Below are positions 1 to 12,427 of a stretch of 16,748 nucleotides of DNA, in pieces; position 1 is the first letter of the stretch, and every line of letters starts with the position of its first letter. The notes below the pieces were generated by a model. It did not search any database and was not told where the DNA came from. It saw only the letters and a list, made by a program, of their open reading frames with translations. The stretch comes from an uncultured Pelagibacteraceae bacterium. GTDB taxonomy: Bacteria > Pseudomonadota > Alphaproteobacteria > Pelagibacterales > Pelagibacteraceae. Where the stretch lies: positions 1 through 16,748 of the forward strand of contig CACPEI010000013.1 of NCBI GenBank assembly GCA_902632875.1, read 5' to 3'. The translations under genes were made by a program, and so were the position numbers.

Positions 1-228
1 GAAGCGATACGATTTAAATTATTCTTAAAAAACAAGATTGATGGTAAAATCTTAGGTCCTGTAATTGCTCCAATTTTCAGATTAAAAAAAAAATATCGTA
101 TAAGACTTTTAATTAGAGGCTCTAAAACTTTAAAATTACAGAACTCGTTAGCCTCAATAATTCCAAAATTTAAATTTTTATCAGGAATAAAACTTTCAGT
201 TGATGTTGATCCAATAAGCTTCAATTAA
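1..228 (+). CDS. priA: PriA primosomal helicase N', C-terminal end (partial)
   Basis: The window opens inside this gene: frame 1 is open from base 1 to a TAA at 226-228, giving 75 residues. The fragment has the PriA C-terminal signature: a K-I-L-G-P-V-I-A-P-I segment, a K-Y-R-I-R-L-L-I-R-G strand, and the closing D-V-D-P-I-S-F. PriA is a 3'-5' DNA helicase that recognises stalled or collapsed replication forks and reloads the replisome. The helicase and zinc-binding parts lie outside the window, so their integrity cannot be judged. Its position directly upstream of atpH matches the priA-atpH neighbourhood of many alphaproteobacteria (established knowledge), which supports the call. The identification rests on the last 75 residues only. 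Confidence 0.85.
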   Translation, partial: EAIRFKLFLKNKIDGKILGPVIAPIFRLKKKYRIRLLIRGSKTLKLQNSLASIIPKFKFLSGIKLSVDVDPISFN

Positions 229-248
229 AGCCCAAAAAAAACAGCTTT

Positions 249-286
249 TAGCCAATGAGTTACTTGAAGACTATAATGGCATATGC
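249..286 (+). promoter_or_regulatory. Probable promoter of the atpHAGDC operon
   Basis: The 106-base gap between priA and atpH contains a perfect -10 hexamer TATAAT at 272-277. The -35 region around 248-254 is poor (TTAGCC or similar at 18-19 spacing), so the call rests mainly on the -10 box and its place before a five-gene operon. The start would fall near 283-285, giving a leader of about 50 bases. A perfect 8-bp palindrome GCATATGC (279-286) covers the expected start point; it could be an operator half-site or chance. The rest of the gap is A+T-rich without another clear signal. Confidence 0.5.
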
Positions 287-323
287 TAATTAAATCCTGA
301 TTTTAAAAAATTCATTTACATTT

Positions 324-337
324 AGAGGTAAAAATTG
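324..337 (+). promoter_or_regulatory. Ribosome binding site that fixes the TTG start of atpH
   Basis: AGAGG at 324-328 lies 6 bases before TTG at 335-337. No ATG occurs in this frame until near the C-terminus of the delta subunit, so this Shine-Dalgarno sequence is the main evidence that translation begins at TTG 335. The same AGAGG with 6-base spacing precedes atpA (883-887), which supports its use. Confidence 0.7.
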
Positions 338-892
338 AGTAAAAATAGAGGATTTTCCGATACTACTGCTAACAGATATTCATTAGCTTTATATGAACTG
401 GCTGAAGAAGCAAATGTGCTAATTAAAGTTGAGGAAAACTCTAATAGTTTTTTAAAATTAATTGTAACAAACAATGATTTTATAAGCTTAATAAAAAATC
501 CTACAATTACCCAAGAAGTTTTGAGCAATATAATTAATAAAATACAAGAAAACTTTCAATTTGATACTTTATTTAAAAACTTTTTGAATTTTCTAATTTT
601 AAAAAGAAGATTTTTTTATATTGAACAAATTCTTAAAAGCTTTAACGAAATTTGCTCAAAAAAAAGAGGTGAATTGAAAGCAGAAATTAATTCTGCAAAA
701 AAACTATCACAAGATGAAATTAATAAAATTTCAAGTGAGTTATCTAGTAGTTTTAAATCAAAAATTAAATTGAATTATAATCATGATGAAAGTTTAATTG
801 GTGGACTGGTCGTTCAAGTTGGAAGTATAATGATTGATACATCCATTAAAAATAAATTACAACAAATTGAAAACGAAATGATAGAGGCATAA
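335..892 (+). CDS. atpH: ATP synthase F1 subunit delta (TTG start)
   Basis: 185-residue OSCP/delta subunit, normal length for the family. It joins the top of the F1 catalytic head to the peripheral stalk of F0 so that torque can be resisted. The N-terminus carries the family's helical start (S-x-x-A-x-R-Y-x-x-A-L-Y-E-L-A), and the C-terminal part has the conserved I-G-G-x-x-x-x-x-G pattern ([10 protein letters not shown]) followed by D-x-S-I-K-N-K-L, as in bacterial delta subunits. The TTG start is chosen because of the AGAGG six bases upstream and the lack of any nearby in-frame ATG. First gene of atpHAGDC; it is separated from atpA by one base. Delta subunits diverge fast, so the operon position adds much of the confidence. 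Confidence 0.93.
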   Translation: MSKNRGFSDTTANRYSLALYELAEEANVLIKVEENSNSFLKLIVTNNDFISLIKNPTITQEVLSNIINKIQENFQFDTLFKNFLNFLILKRRFFYIEQILKSFNEICSKKRGELKAEINSAKKLSQDEINKISSELSSSFKSKIKLNYNHDESLIGGLVVQVGSIMIDTSIKNKLQQIENEMIEA

Positions 893-893
893 T

Positions 894-2432
894 ATGGAAA
901 TTAATCCTTCGGAAGTAACAAAAATTTTAAAAGAACAAATAAAAAACTTTGGAGAGAAAGCTGAAATATCTGAGGTTGGACAAGTGCTTTCAGTTGGTGA
1001 TGGTATTGCAAGAATTTATGGTTTGGACAACGTACAAGCTGGAGAAATGGTCGAATTTTCAGATGGTTCAAAAGGCATGGCATTAAATCTTGAAAGCGAA
1101 AATGTTGGAGTTGTGATATTTGGAGATGATAGAAATATAAAAGAAGGTGATGTTGTAAAACGGACAGGTAGTATTGTCGATACTCCTGTTGGCAAAGAAC
1201 TATTAGGAAGAGTTGTTGATGGATTAGGAAATCCTATTGATGGAAAAGGTGCTTTAGATAAAGGTATAAAAAAAAGTAGAGTAGAGGTAAAGGCTCCAGG
1301 AATTATTCCAAGACAATCAGTGAGTGAACCAATGCAAACTGGCTTGAAATCAATTGACAGCCTTGTTCCAATTGGGAGAGGACAAAGAGAATTAATTATT
1401 GGAGATAGGCAAACAGGAAAAACAGCGGTTGCGATTGATGCGATTATAAATCAAAAAAAAATTAATGAAACTGATGACGAAAAACAAAAACTTTATTGTA
1501 TTTACGTAGCAGTTGGGCAAAAAAGATCAACAGTAAGACAAATTCAAAAAACTCTTGAGGAAGCTGGTGCAATGGAATACACAACTATTGTCGCTGCAAC
1601 AGCATCAGACTCAGCGCCTTTACAATTTTTAGCACCATACACAGGATGTGCTATGGGTGAATATTTTAGAGATAATGGTATGCATGCACTGATAATTTAT
1701 GACGATTTGTCAAAACAAGCTGTAGCTTACAGACAAATGTCTCTTATACTTAGAAGACCTCCTGGAAGAGAGGCATATCCTGGTGATGTATTTTATCTTC
1801 ACAGTAGATTACTAGAAAGAGCGGCAAAATTAAGTGATGAACATGGTGGAGGTTCCCTCACAGCTCTTCCAATAATAGAAACTCAAGGTGGAGATGTTTC
1901 GGCATATATTCCAACCAACGTGATTTCGATTACAGACGGACAAATTTTTCTAGAAACGGAACTATTCAATCAAGGAATTAGACCTGCAATTAATGTTGGA
2001 TTATCAGTCTCAAGGGTCGGATCAGCAGCTCAAACTAAGGCAATGAAAAAGGTATCAGGTTCGATGAAACTTGAATTAGCACAATATAGAGAAATGGCTG
2101 CTTTTGCTCAATTTGGTTCTGATTTAGATGCTTCAACACAACAACTTTTGAACAGAGGTTCTAAATTAACTGAACTTTTAAAACAAAAACAATACACTCC
2201 AATGACTGTTGCAGAACAGGTGATATCTATATTTTGTGGAGTAAAAGGCTATTTAGATAATATTGACTTAAAGGATATTTCAGATTTTGAAAATAAAATA
2301 ATTGATAGATGTAAATCTGAAAAACCTCAAATAATAGAATCCATTTTAAGTTCAGGTAAACTAGAGGAACAAAATGAGAAAGACTTAATCGAAGTTATTA
2401 CTAATTTAAAGGAAACATTTAAATCTCAATAA
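894..2432 (+). CDS. atpA: ATP synthase F1 subunit alpha
   Basis: 512 residues, full length. The three alpha subunits alternate with beta in the F1 head and carry the non-catalytic nucleotide sites. Visible in order: N-terminal beta-barrel (about 25-95), the Walker A loop GDRQTGKT at 170-177, the Walker B aspartates in I-I-Y-D-D-L (D270), and [10 protein letters not shown] containing the arginine finger (about R374) that reaches into the neighbouring catalytic site of beta. The C-terminal helical domain follows. Start ATG 894 has AGAGG six bases upstream, inside the end of atpH. No truncation or substitution is seen in the key motifs. Confidence 0.98.
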   Translation: MEINPSEVTKILKEQIKNFGEKAEISEVGQVLSVGDGIARIYGLDNVQAGEMVEFSDGSKGMALNLESENVGVVIFGDDRNIKEGDVVKRTGSIVDTPVGKELLGRVVDGLGNPIDGKGALDKGIKKSRVEVKAPGIIPRQSVSEPMQTGLKSIDSLVPIGRGQRELIIGDRQTGKTAVAIDAIINQKKINETDDEKQKLYCIYVAVGQKRSTVRQIQKTLEEAGAMEYTTIVAATASDSAPLQFLAPYTGCAMGEYFRDNGMHALIIYDDLSKQAVAYRQMSLILRRPPGREAYPGDVFYLHSRLLERAAKLSDEHGGGSLTALPIIETQGGDVSAYIPTNVISITDGQIFLETELFNQGIRPAINVGLSVSRVGSAAQTKAMKKVSGSMKLELAQYREMAAFAQFGSDLDASTQQLLNRGSKLTELLKQKQYTPMTVAEQVISIFCGVKGYLDNIDLKDISDFENKIIDRCKSEKPQIIESILSSGKLEEQNEKDLIEVITNLKETFKSQ

Positions 2433-2436
2433 AATT

Positions 2437-4732
<2,296 letters not shown>

Positions 4733-4733
<1 letters not shown>

Positions 4734-5125
4734 TGAGCGAAGAGTTTAAAATTGATATTGTAAATCCTGAAAAATATTTTTTAACCAAGGATGATGTAAT
4801 TGAAGTCATAGTCCCTGCTTTCGAGGGTGAAATGGGAATTTTAAAAGATCATATCTCAATCATATCTTTTCTGAAACCAGGAATTATTACTGTACGTACA
4901 AAGTCAAATGATGAGAAATTTTATGTTGAAGATGGAATCGTAGAATTTAAAAACAATAATCTATCAGTTTTAACTAGTAATATAATAAATATAAAAGATT
5001 TAGAAAAATCAAAACTACAAGATCTGATTAAAATTGCCGAGGTTGAGGCAAATAAATCAGACATTAATGATCAAGTTAAATTTTTAGCAGATCAAAAGAT
5101 AGACACTTTAAGGTCAATTAATTAA
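4733..5125 (+). CDS. atpC: ATP synthase F1 subunit epsilon
   Basis: 130 residues, close to the usual 130-140. Epsilon sits at the foot of gamma, helps bind the F1 head to the c-ring, and can inhibit ATP hydrolysis with its C-terminal helices. The N-terminal beta-sandwich is recognisable: V-x-x-P-E-x-x-x-x, then P-A-F-E-G-E-M-G-I-L-K-D-H. After residue 90 the predicted helical part is shorter and more divergent than in E. coli. ATG overlaps the atpD stop by one base (TGATG), so the two are probably translationally coupled. The stop TAA (5123-5125) lies inside the convergent rppH gene: the coding regions overlap tail to tail by eight bases with no visible terminator. Confidence 0.94.
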
Positions 5126-5594
5126 TAATTTTTTTTATTTTTTCTTGTAATTCTTTGTAAACTTCTAGTTTAAAATCTACAACTACTTCAGTTATTCTGC
5201 TTATATCAATCCATTTCCATTCCATAAACTCTGGTTTTTTTGTATTGAGGTTAATATCTTCGTCTTTACCAATATAGCGCATCAAAAACCATTTTTGTTT
5301 TTGGCCTTTATATTTCCCTTTCCAAATTATGCCCAACAAGTTGTCTGGTAGCTCATAAACCGTGGTTCCTTCAATTTCCTTGATTAATTTCACGTTTTTC
5401 ACACTTGTTTCCTCCTCTAGCTCTCTAAAAGCGGCGCTTAAATAATCTTCTCCATCATCTACACCACCTTGAGGCATTTGCCAAAAATTTTTTGGATTAT
5501 CTATTCTTTTTGCAACAAAAACTTTATTTTCTTCATTTAAAAGGACGATACCTACACCAGATCTAAGAGGTAATCTTTTAAATTTTTCCTCCAT
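5118..5594 (-). CDS. rppH: RNA pyrophosphohydrolase, Nudix family (RppH)
   Basis: 158 residues, usual length. RppH removes pyrophosphate from 5'-triphosphate RNA and so starts 5'-end-dependent mRNA decay; relatives also cleave dinucleoside polyphosphates. The RppH-type lead-in R-x-G-V-G-I-V-L-L and the W-Q-M-P-Q-G-G segment precede a Nudix box at residues 43-65: G43, E49, R57-E58-L59 and E61-E62, which supply the metal-binding glutamates. The usual Gly near the end of the box is Ser (T63-S64-V65). It is the last gene of the - strand run, one base after the ctpA stop. Its own stop overlaps the end of atpC by eight bases. Substrate choice between RNA caps and Ap4A-like nucleotides cannot be settled from sequence. 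Confidence 0.92.
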   Translation of the reverse strand: MEEKFKRLPLRSGVGIVLLNEENKVFVAKRIDNPKNFWQMPQGGVDDGEDYLSAAFRELEEETSVKNVKLIKEIEGTTVYELPDNLLGIIWKGKYKGQKQKWFLMRYIGKDEDINLNTKKPEFMEWKWIDISRITEVVVDFKLEVYKELQEKIKKIIN

Positions 5595-5595
5595 T

Positions 5596-6729
5596 TTAGC
5601 CGTTTAATAATTTTATTGCATAATTTAATTGATTGTCAGTTTCAGTTCTTATTCTGAAATTATCTGTTTCTTCCTCTATTTCTATATCGGGCGAAACACC
5701 CACTTCAGAAATAGATTTTCCAGATGGAAGATAATATTTTGCAACTGTCAATCTAATTGCTCCTCTATTTTTAAGTGGAATAATTGATTGCACAGAACCC
5801 TTTCCATAACTGTTTTCTCCTAATAAAATAGCTCTTTTATGGTCTTTTAATGCTCCAGCAACAATTTCAGATGCTGAAGCTGAACCATAATTTATCAACA
5901 CAATTAGTGTTTTTCCCTTAGTTAAATCACCTTTTTTAGCAAACCATTTTCGATTTTCAGAATTTTTTCTGCTTTTTGTAGAAACTATCTCACCATTATC
6001 TAAAAAAAAGTCTGAAATTTTAATTGCTTGCGAAAGTAAACCACCGGGATTATTTCTTAGATCTAAAATGTAGGCATTTACCTTTTTATTATTTTCTAAT
6101 TCATTTATTTTTTTATTTATCTGATTACTGCTATTTTCGTTGAATGAGGTAAGCCTGATATATCCAATATTATCTTTTAAAACGTCAACTTTTACAGATT
6201 GAATTTCAATTACTTCTCTAACTATATTGAAAATAAGTGCTTTTTTTTCTCCTCTTCTTCTAACAGTTAATTCAATGCCAGATCCGACTGGTCCCCTCAT
6301 TAAATCAACTGCCTCACTCAAAGTTTTTCCTTGAACCTGAATATCATTAATCTTCACAATGAAATCCCCAGCTTTAATACCAGCTTTAGATGCGGGCGTG
6401 TCATCAATAGGTGAAATAACCTTAACTACTCCAGATTCCATACTCACTTCAATGCCTAATCCTCCAAATTCTCCACTAGTTTCGGTTTGCATTTCATCAA
6501 ATATTTCTGGTGACATGTATGACGAATATGGATCCAGAGACTGAAGCAGCCCATTTATTGCTGAGTCCATACTTTCCGATTGATTTATCTCATCTACATA
6601 CTCTTTGTTAATTTTTTCAAGAACTTCTCCAAATAAATCAATTTTTTTATAAATTTCATTTTCAGAGGAATTAACTATTTGAGTTAAACCTATGTAAAAA
6701 ATAATTAATGCTGCTAAAATTTTTTTCAT
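5596..6729 (-). CDS. ctpA: C-terminal processing protease, S41 family, with PDZ domain
   Basis: 377-residue serine protease of the CtpA/Tsp type, acting in the periplasm on protein C-termini and often on cell-wall enzymes or quality-control substrates. Residues 1-20 look like a signal peptide (M-K-K, then a hydrophobic run). A PDZ domain covers about 86-160 (G-G-L-G-I, then A-G-I-K-A-G-D). The S41 core has L-R-N-N-P-G-G near 224-230, G-S-A-S-A-S-E-I with catalytic Ser285, and G-K-G-S-V-Q with the general-base Lys310 25 residues later, the spacing seen in Tsp. The frame is open 13 codons further upstream, but ATG 6729 is preferred: it begins the signal peptide and forms TAATG with the rsfS stop. 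No lipoprotein cysteine is visible. Confidence 0.95.
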   Translation of the reverse strand: MKKILAALIIFYIGLTQIVNSSENEIYKKIDLFGEVLEKINKEYVDEINQSESMDSAINGLLQSLDPYSSYMSPEIFDEMQTETSGEFGGLGIEVSMESGVVKVISPIDDTPASKAGIKAGDFIVKINDIQVQGKTLSEAVDLMRGPVGSGIELTVRRRGEKKALIFNIVREVIEIQSVKVDVLKDNIGYIRLTSFNENSSNQINKKINELENNKKVNAYILDLRNNPGGLLSQAIKISDFFLDNGEIVSTKSRKNSENRKWFAKKGDLTKGKTLIVLINYGSASASEIVAGALKDHKRAILLGENSYGKGSVQSIIPLKNRGAIRLTVAKYYLPSGKSISEVGVSPDIEIEEETDNFRIRTETDNQLNYAIKLLNG

Positions 6730-7079
6730 TATATAATTAACTTCTCTTTTGGTATTAATTCTGACCACATTTTTTCTAGTTCGTAAAATTTTCTTTTTTC
6801 TGGATGAAAAATATGAACTATAAGATCTATTCCATCAACAAGCTTCCATTCTTGACTATCTTTACCTTCAATTTTGCAATTTTTAATACCATTATCTATT
6901 AATTTATTTAAAACTTGCTCAGACAATGATTGAATATGTCTAGAAGATGTACCACTAGCAATAATCATGTAATCTGCCATTGAGCTTTTATCTTTCAAAT
7001 CTATACTAACAATATCTTGAGCTTTATTTATATCGAGAGTTTTAATGATAATTTTTTTTAAATCTGAAATTTTATCCAT
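6729..7079 (-). CDS. rsfS: Ribosome silencing factor RsfS (YbeB/Iojap family)
   Basis: 116 residues, normal length. RsfS binds ribosomal protein L14 and blocks joining of the 50S and 30S subunits, lowering translation under starvation. The family core is clear: D-Y-M-I-I-A-S-G-T-S-S-R-H, then E-G-K-D-S-Q-E-W-K-L-V-D, then the V-H-I-F-H-P-E-x-R-x-F-Y-E-L-E-x-M-W end. It follows nadD after a 17-base gap and overlaps the start of ctpA by one base (TAATG). The nadD-rsfS pairing is widely conserved. In most alphaproteobacteria rlmH comes next; here ctpA follows directly. Confidence 0.95.
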   Translation of the reverse strand: MDKISDLKKIIIKTLDINKAQDIVSIDLKDKSSMADYMIIASGTSSRHIQSLSEQVLNKLIDNGIKNCKIEGKDSQEWKLVDGIDLIVHIFHPEKRKFYELEKMWSELIPKEKLII

Positions 7080-7096
7080 TAATTAAATAAAGATTA

Positions 7097-7618
7097 TCAA
7101 ATTTTTCTTAATTGAGAAGATGAAATATTGACTTTATTAAAGTTAACAAACTTTAAATTTCCTTTATTTAAGCTCTTATAAGTCTTTGAATTTAAGGATT
7201 TTTTTTTATACCCATATCGATCAAAAACAATAATGTTGCATTTTTTTAAAATCATTTTCCACTGTCTCCATCGATGGAAAGAGATTAAATTATCTGCACC
7301 CATTAAAAAATGAATTTCATTTTTTTTATTTTTTGAAAAATGGTTAATTAGATCGATAGTTTTGTTAGATTTAATTTTATCTTCATAAAATTTGACCTCA
7401 ATAAAATTAAGTTTCTTAGTTATTTTTTTACAGTATCTCATTCTTATTAAAAGATCTTCTTTACTTTTTTTTTTAAATGGATTTTTTTTTGTTATTGCCC
7501 AAATTATTTTATTTAACCTAAATCTTTTCTTTGCTTCTTTGGATATGGCTAAATGACCTTTATGAGCAGGATCAAAAGTCCCACCAAGAATTCCAATTTT
7601 ATTTTTTTTCAAAATCAA
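7097..7618 (-). CDS. nadD: Nicotinate-nucleotide adenylyltransferase (NadD), short, TTG start
   Basis: 173 residues. NadD transfers AMP from ATP to nicotinate mononucleotide, giving deamido-NAD, the step before NAD synthetase. The nucleotidyltransferase signature G-G-T-F-D-P-A-H-K-G-H is at residues 12-22, M-G-A-D-N near 106-110 with W117/W120 after it, and the I-S-S-S-Q-L-R motif at 165-171, equivalent to the ATP-binding ISSTxIR. The protein stops two residues after that motif, whereas most NadD proteins continue for roughly another 20 residues. No in-frame ATG precedes the signature. TTG 7618 is chosen because AAGGA (7625-7629) is 6 bases upstream; a second TTG at 7612 is possible. The start is one base after the proA stop. 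Confidence 0.93.
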   Translation of the reverse strand: MILKKNKIGILGGTFDPAHKGHLAISKEAKKRFRLNKIIWAITKKNPFKKKSKEDLLIRMRYCKKITKKLNFIEVKFYEDKIKSNKTIDLINHFSKNKKNEIHFLMGADNLISFHRWRQWKMILKKCNIIVFDRYGYKKKSLNSKTYKSLNKGNLKFVNFNKVNISSSQLRKI

Positions 7619-7629
7619 ATTATTTCCTT
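7616..7629 (-). promoter_or_regulatory. Ribosome binding site and TTG start of nadD
   Basis: On the - strand AAGGA (7629 down to 7625) is followed by six bases and TTG (7618-7616). It lies within the last codons of proA. It is one of the clearest Shine-Dalgarno sequences in the window and decides between two in-frame TTG codons, favouring the upstream one. Confidence 0.65.
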
Positions 7630-8869
7630 ATTTTGCCCTTACTTGTAACTTGATACTTATAAGAAACTAGTTGATTTAAACCAACAGGACCTCTTGGAGG
7701 CATTTTGCTTGTAGAAATGCCAACCTCTCCTCCAAAACCAAATTCACCTCCATCGGCAAACTGCGTAGATGTATTATGCATAGCAATAGAACTTTTTACC
7801 TCATTTAAAAATTTCTTCGCAGCTTTTTTATTTTGGGTAACAATACAATCAGTATGCATCGTTCCATACTTATTAATATGTTGTATTGCCTGATCAATAT
7901 TTTTAACAGATTTGACAGAAACAATAGGTGCTAGATATTCTGTAGACCAATCTTTGATGGAAGCTTTTTTAATTTTGCCATTATAAAATTTTCTTATTTT
8001 TACATCAGCTTTAATTTGACATCCATTTTTCTCTAAGTTTTTTAAAACTTCAATTCCAAATTTTTTAATTATTTTTTCGTGTAAAAGAATTGTTTCTGTG
8101 GCTCCACAAATAGCTGTATTCCTTAGTTTAGCATTATGAATAATTTTTTTTGCTATGCTTGGGTTTGCGTCTTTATCTAAATATGAGTGACAAATACCTT
8201 CCAAATGTCCAATCGTAGGCACTGATGATAATTGTTGAACTTTTTTAACCAAATTTTTTCCTCCTCTAGGAATAATTATGTCTATAAATTTAGACATGTT
8301 CGTTAATAAGAAATCAACTACGCTTCTTTTTTTTATATTTATAAACTGAACAAAATTTTCATTTAAATTATTTTTTTTAAGAGATTTTCTAAATAATTTA
8401 GAAAGAATTTGATTTGAATAAAATGCCTCTGATCCACCTTTCAAAATTACACAATTACCTGATTTAAAACACAATGACGCCACGTCTGATGTAACATTTG
8501 GTCTACTCTCATAAATTACTCCGATGACGCCTATAGGTATTGATATTTTTGAAATTTCTAAACCATTAGGTCGCTTCCATTTCTCTAAAATAATATTTGT
8601 TGGATCTTTTAATTTTATAATTTTCTTTATTGATTGAATAATAGAAGAAATTTTTTTATCATTAAGGACAAGTCTTTGAATTAAATTAGGTTTTATTTTT
8701 TTTTTATAAGCATTTTTTATATCTTTTTTATTCTCATTAATTATTAATTTTCTATTTCTATTAATTAGATTGTAATAATCTTTTAAAACCTTATCTTTTT
8801 TTTTTGAGTTAATTTGTAATGCGAAAGCTTCTTTAGATTTCTTACCGATTTTTGTTAGTAATTGTCTCA

Positions 8870-8870
<1 letters not shown>
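7620..8870 (-). CDS. proA: Gamma-glutamyl phosphate reductase (ProA)
   Basis: 416 residues, full length. ProA reduces gamma-glutamyl phosphate with NADPH to glutamate-5-semialdehyde, the second step of proline synthesis. Visible markers: P-I-G-V-I-G-V-I-Y-E-S-R-P-N-V-T at about 112-127, L-K-G-G-S-E-A near 143-149, P-R-G-G at 201-204, and the catalytic cysteine C255 in N-T-A-I-C-G-A-T-E-T. The C-terminal G-P-V-G-L-x-x-L-x-S-Y-K-Y is typical. Start ATG 8870 overlaps the proB stop by one base (TAATG), so the two enzymes that share a labile intermediate are translationally coupled. Confidence 0.98.
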
Positions 8871-10974
<2,104 letters not shown>

Positions 10975-10977
10975 CTA

Positions 10978-11232
10978 TTAATTGGGTTTTACTGAAACAA
11001 AAGTTCTATCTGATCTAGTTTTTTTAAAAACTACTTTGCCTTTTACAACTGAAAAAATCGAATGATCCTTGCCCATACCAACATTTTCTCCTGGGAAAAT
11101 TTTTGTACCTCTCTGTCTTACAATTATGTTTCCTGGCACTACAGTCTGTCCACCATACTTTTTCACACCAAGTCTTCTACCAGCACTATCTCTTCCGTTT
11201 CTCGATGATCCACCTGCTTTTTTTGTTGCCAT
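10978..11232 (-). CDS. rpmA: 50S ribosomal protein L27
   Basis: 84 residues, the normal length. L27 lies at the base of the central protuberance with its N-terminal tail reaching towards the peptidyl transferase centre. The start [16 protein letters not shown], then R-R-L-G-V-K and I-x-V-R-Q-R-G-T, is diagnostic. The N-terminus is the plain proteobacterial form, with no Firmicutes-style cleaved extension. It follows rplU after 13 bases. Confidence 0.98.
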   Translation of the reverse strand: MATKKAGGSSRNGRDSAGRRLGVKKYGGQTVVPGNIIVRQRGTKIFPGENVGMGKDHSIFSVVKGKVVFKKTRSDRTFVSVKPN

Positions 11233-11245
11233 AACTATATCCTAC

Positions 11246-11644
11246 TTATTTACTCACTTCCTTTTCAGTAACTTCTTTTTTTTGAGGTTTAGGTTTTTTT
11301 TCAGCTTCAGATAAAACTTTACCATCTTTTGAAAAAATTTTATTTATTCTTATCAGAGAAAATTGTTGTCTGTGACCATTTTTTCTTCTTGAATTTTGTC
11401 TTCTTCTTTTTTTGAAAATTAAAACAGTTCTATTTTTACTGTTCTTTATAATATTTGCCTCTACTTTTGCCCCTTGAATTGTTGGTGAGCCAACCTCTAT
11501 AATTTTATTATCACCATAAGCTAAAATTTCTTTAAATTCTATTTTCGCATCAGGTTTTGAATCTGATAATTTTTCTACTTTAAGGATTTCACCAGATTTA
11601 ACTTTGTATTGTTTCCCACCTGTTTGTATTACTGCATAAGACAT
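11246..11644 (-). CDS. rplU: 50S ribosomal protein L21 with charged C-terminal tail
   Basis: 132 residues from ATG 11644. The L21 core is clear: Y-A-V-I-Q-T-G-G-K-Q-Y-K-V at 3-15, then the basic K-K-R-R-R-Q-N-S-R-R-K-N-G-H-R-Q stretch at about 78-93 that contacts 23S rRNA. Typical L21 ends near residue 103; here about 28 mostly Lys/Glu/Pro residues follow. The frame is also open four codons upstream to a TTG, but L21 proteins start at M-x-Y-A-V, so ATG 11644 is preferred. First gene of the nine-gene - strand run; its promoter is just upstream. Confidence 0.97.
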   Translation of the reverse strand: MSYAVIQTGGKQYKVKSGEILKVEKLSDSKPDAKIEFKEILAYGDNKIIEVGSPTIQGAKVEANIIKNSKNRTVLIFKKRRRQNSRRKNGHRQQFSLIRINKIFSKDGKVLSEAEKKPKPQKKEVTEKEVSK

Positions 11645-11670
11645 ATCTAAAACCAAATTTTAATAAGCGC

Positions 11671-11698
11671 AATATAGTATGAGCTATTATTTAGTCAA
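11671..11698 (-). promoter_or_regulatory. Promoter of the rplU-rpmA-obgE-proBA-nadD-rsfS-ctpA-rppH run
   Basis: On the - strand TTGACT (11698-11693) and TATATT (11676-11671) are separated by 16 bases: both five of six matches to the sigma70 consensus. A start would fall near 11664, leaving a leader of about 20 bases before the rplU ATG at 11644, which is too short for a riboswitch or an r-protein-binding leader. The box lies in the 63-base gap after gloB, so the run is probably transcribed independently of metXW-gloB. Confidence 0.65.
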
Positions 11699-11707
11699 GC
11701 TTAGAAA

Positions 11708-12427
11708 CTAAAAATTATCCTTTAAATCTCTTAATTTTGAAAAACTTTCAAGATCTTTTGCTTTGAGAAATATATTACACTTTAATTCGTCGCTTAGTAA
11801 ACTTGGAATAGAAGGTAAATTATCTGCAAGTTTTTTTTTAATTTCAAGAATTTTTTCTTTAAGCCTTATGTTATCTGGATCCTGAGAAATACAAAAATTT
11901 GAATTTTGTAATGTGTATTCATGACCACAATAAATTTCTGTTTCTTCAGGAAGTTCTTTTATCTTTTTTAACGAATTAAACATTTGTTCATAGGTACCTT
12001 CAAAAAGTTTTCCACATCCAAGTGAAAATAAAGTATCACCAGTAAAAATTTTTTTTTCCTTAAAAAAATAAAAAGCGATATGACCTATTGTATGTCCAGG
12101 AACATGAAAGATCTTAGCTTCAAAATTATCTTTTCTCCAAATTTGGTTATCATCAACCAAAGTATCAATTTCTGGAATTCGTTTTTTATCCCCCTTAAAG
12201 CCAATTATTTTACAATTGTACTTTTTTTTTAACTCTATATTCCCACCAACATGATCATAATGATGATGAGTATTTAGAATATACTTTAAAACTATTTTAT
12301 TATTCTCAAGGAACTTTATTATTGGTTTTGCTTCGCTAGGATCAATTACACATGCCGTATTATTTGTTTCGTCAACAATTAAATAACTATAATTATCTTG
12401 TAGACATTTTATGATTTCAATTTTCAT
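11708..12427 (-). CDS. gloB: Hydroxyacylglutathione hydrolase (glyoxalase II)
   Basis: 239 residues, close to the usual 250-260. Glyoxalase II hydrolyses S-lactoylglutathione to lactate and glutathione, completing methylglyoxal detoxification. It is a metallo-beta-lactamase-fold enzyme with all metal ligands visible: T-H-H-H-Y-D-H at 53-59 (H54, H56, D58, H59), H112 in P-G-H-T, D131 in T-G-D-T-L-F, and H169 in C-G-H-E-Y. A C-terminal helical segment like that binding glutathione in GloB (S-I-P-S-L-L-S-D-E-L) is present. ATG directly follows the metW stop (TAAATG), so it is probably the third gene of a metX-metW-gloB transcript. The fold also hosts other thioesterases; the C-terminal part favours GloB. 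Confidence 0.9.
   Translation of the reverse strand: MKIEIIKCLQDNYSYLIVDETNNTACVIDPSEAKPIIKFLENNKIVLKYILNTHHHYDHVGGNIELKKKYNCKIIGFKGDKKRIPEIDTLVDDNQIWRKDNFEAKIFHVPGHTIGHIAFYFFKEKKIFTGDTLFSLGCGKLFEGTYEQMFNSLKKIKELPEETEIYCGHEYTLQNSNFCISQDPDNIRLKEKILEIKKKLADNLPSIPSLLSDELKCNIFLKAKDLESFSKLRDLKDNF

Noticed and set aside
226..249. AAAGC...GCTTT inverted repeat just after priA as a terminator
   Set aside because: Only five pairs with a 12-base A-rich loop and a short T-run; too weak to call.
6730..6768. Upstream 13-codon extension of ctpA
   Set aside because: It would add a charged stretch before an obvious signal peptide and overlap rsfS more deeply; ATG 6729 with TAATG coupling is better.
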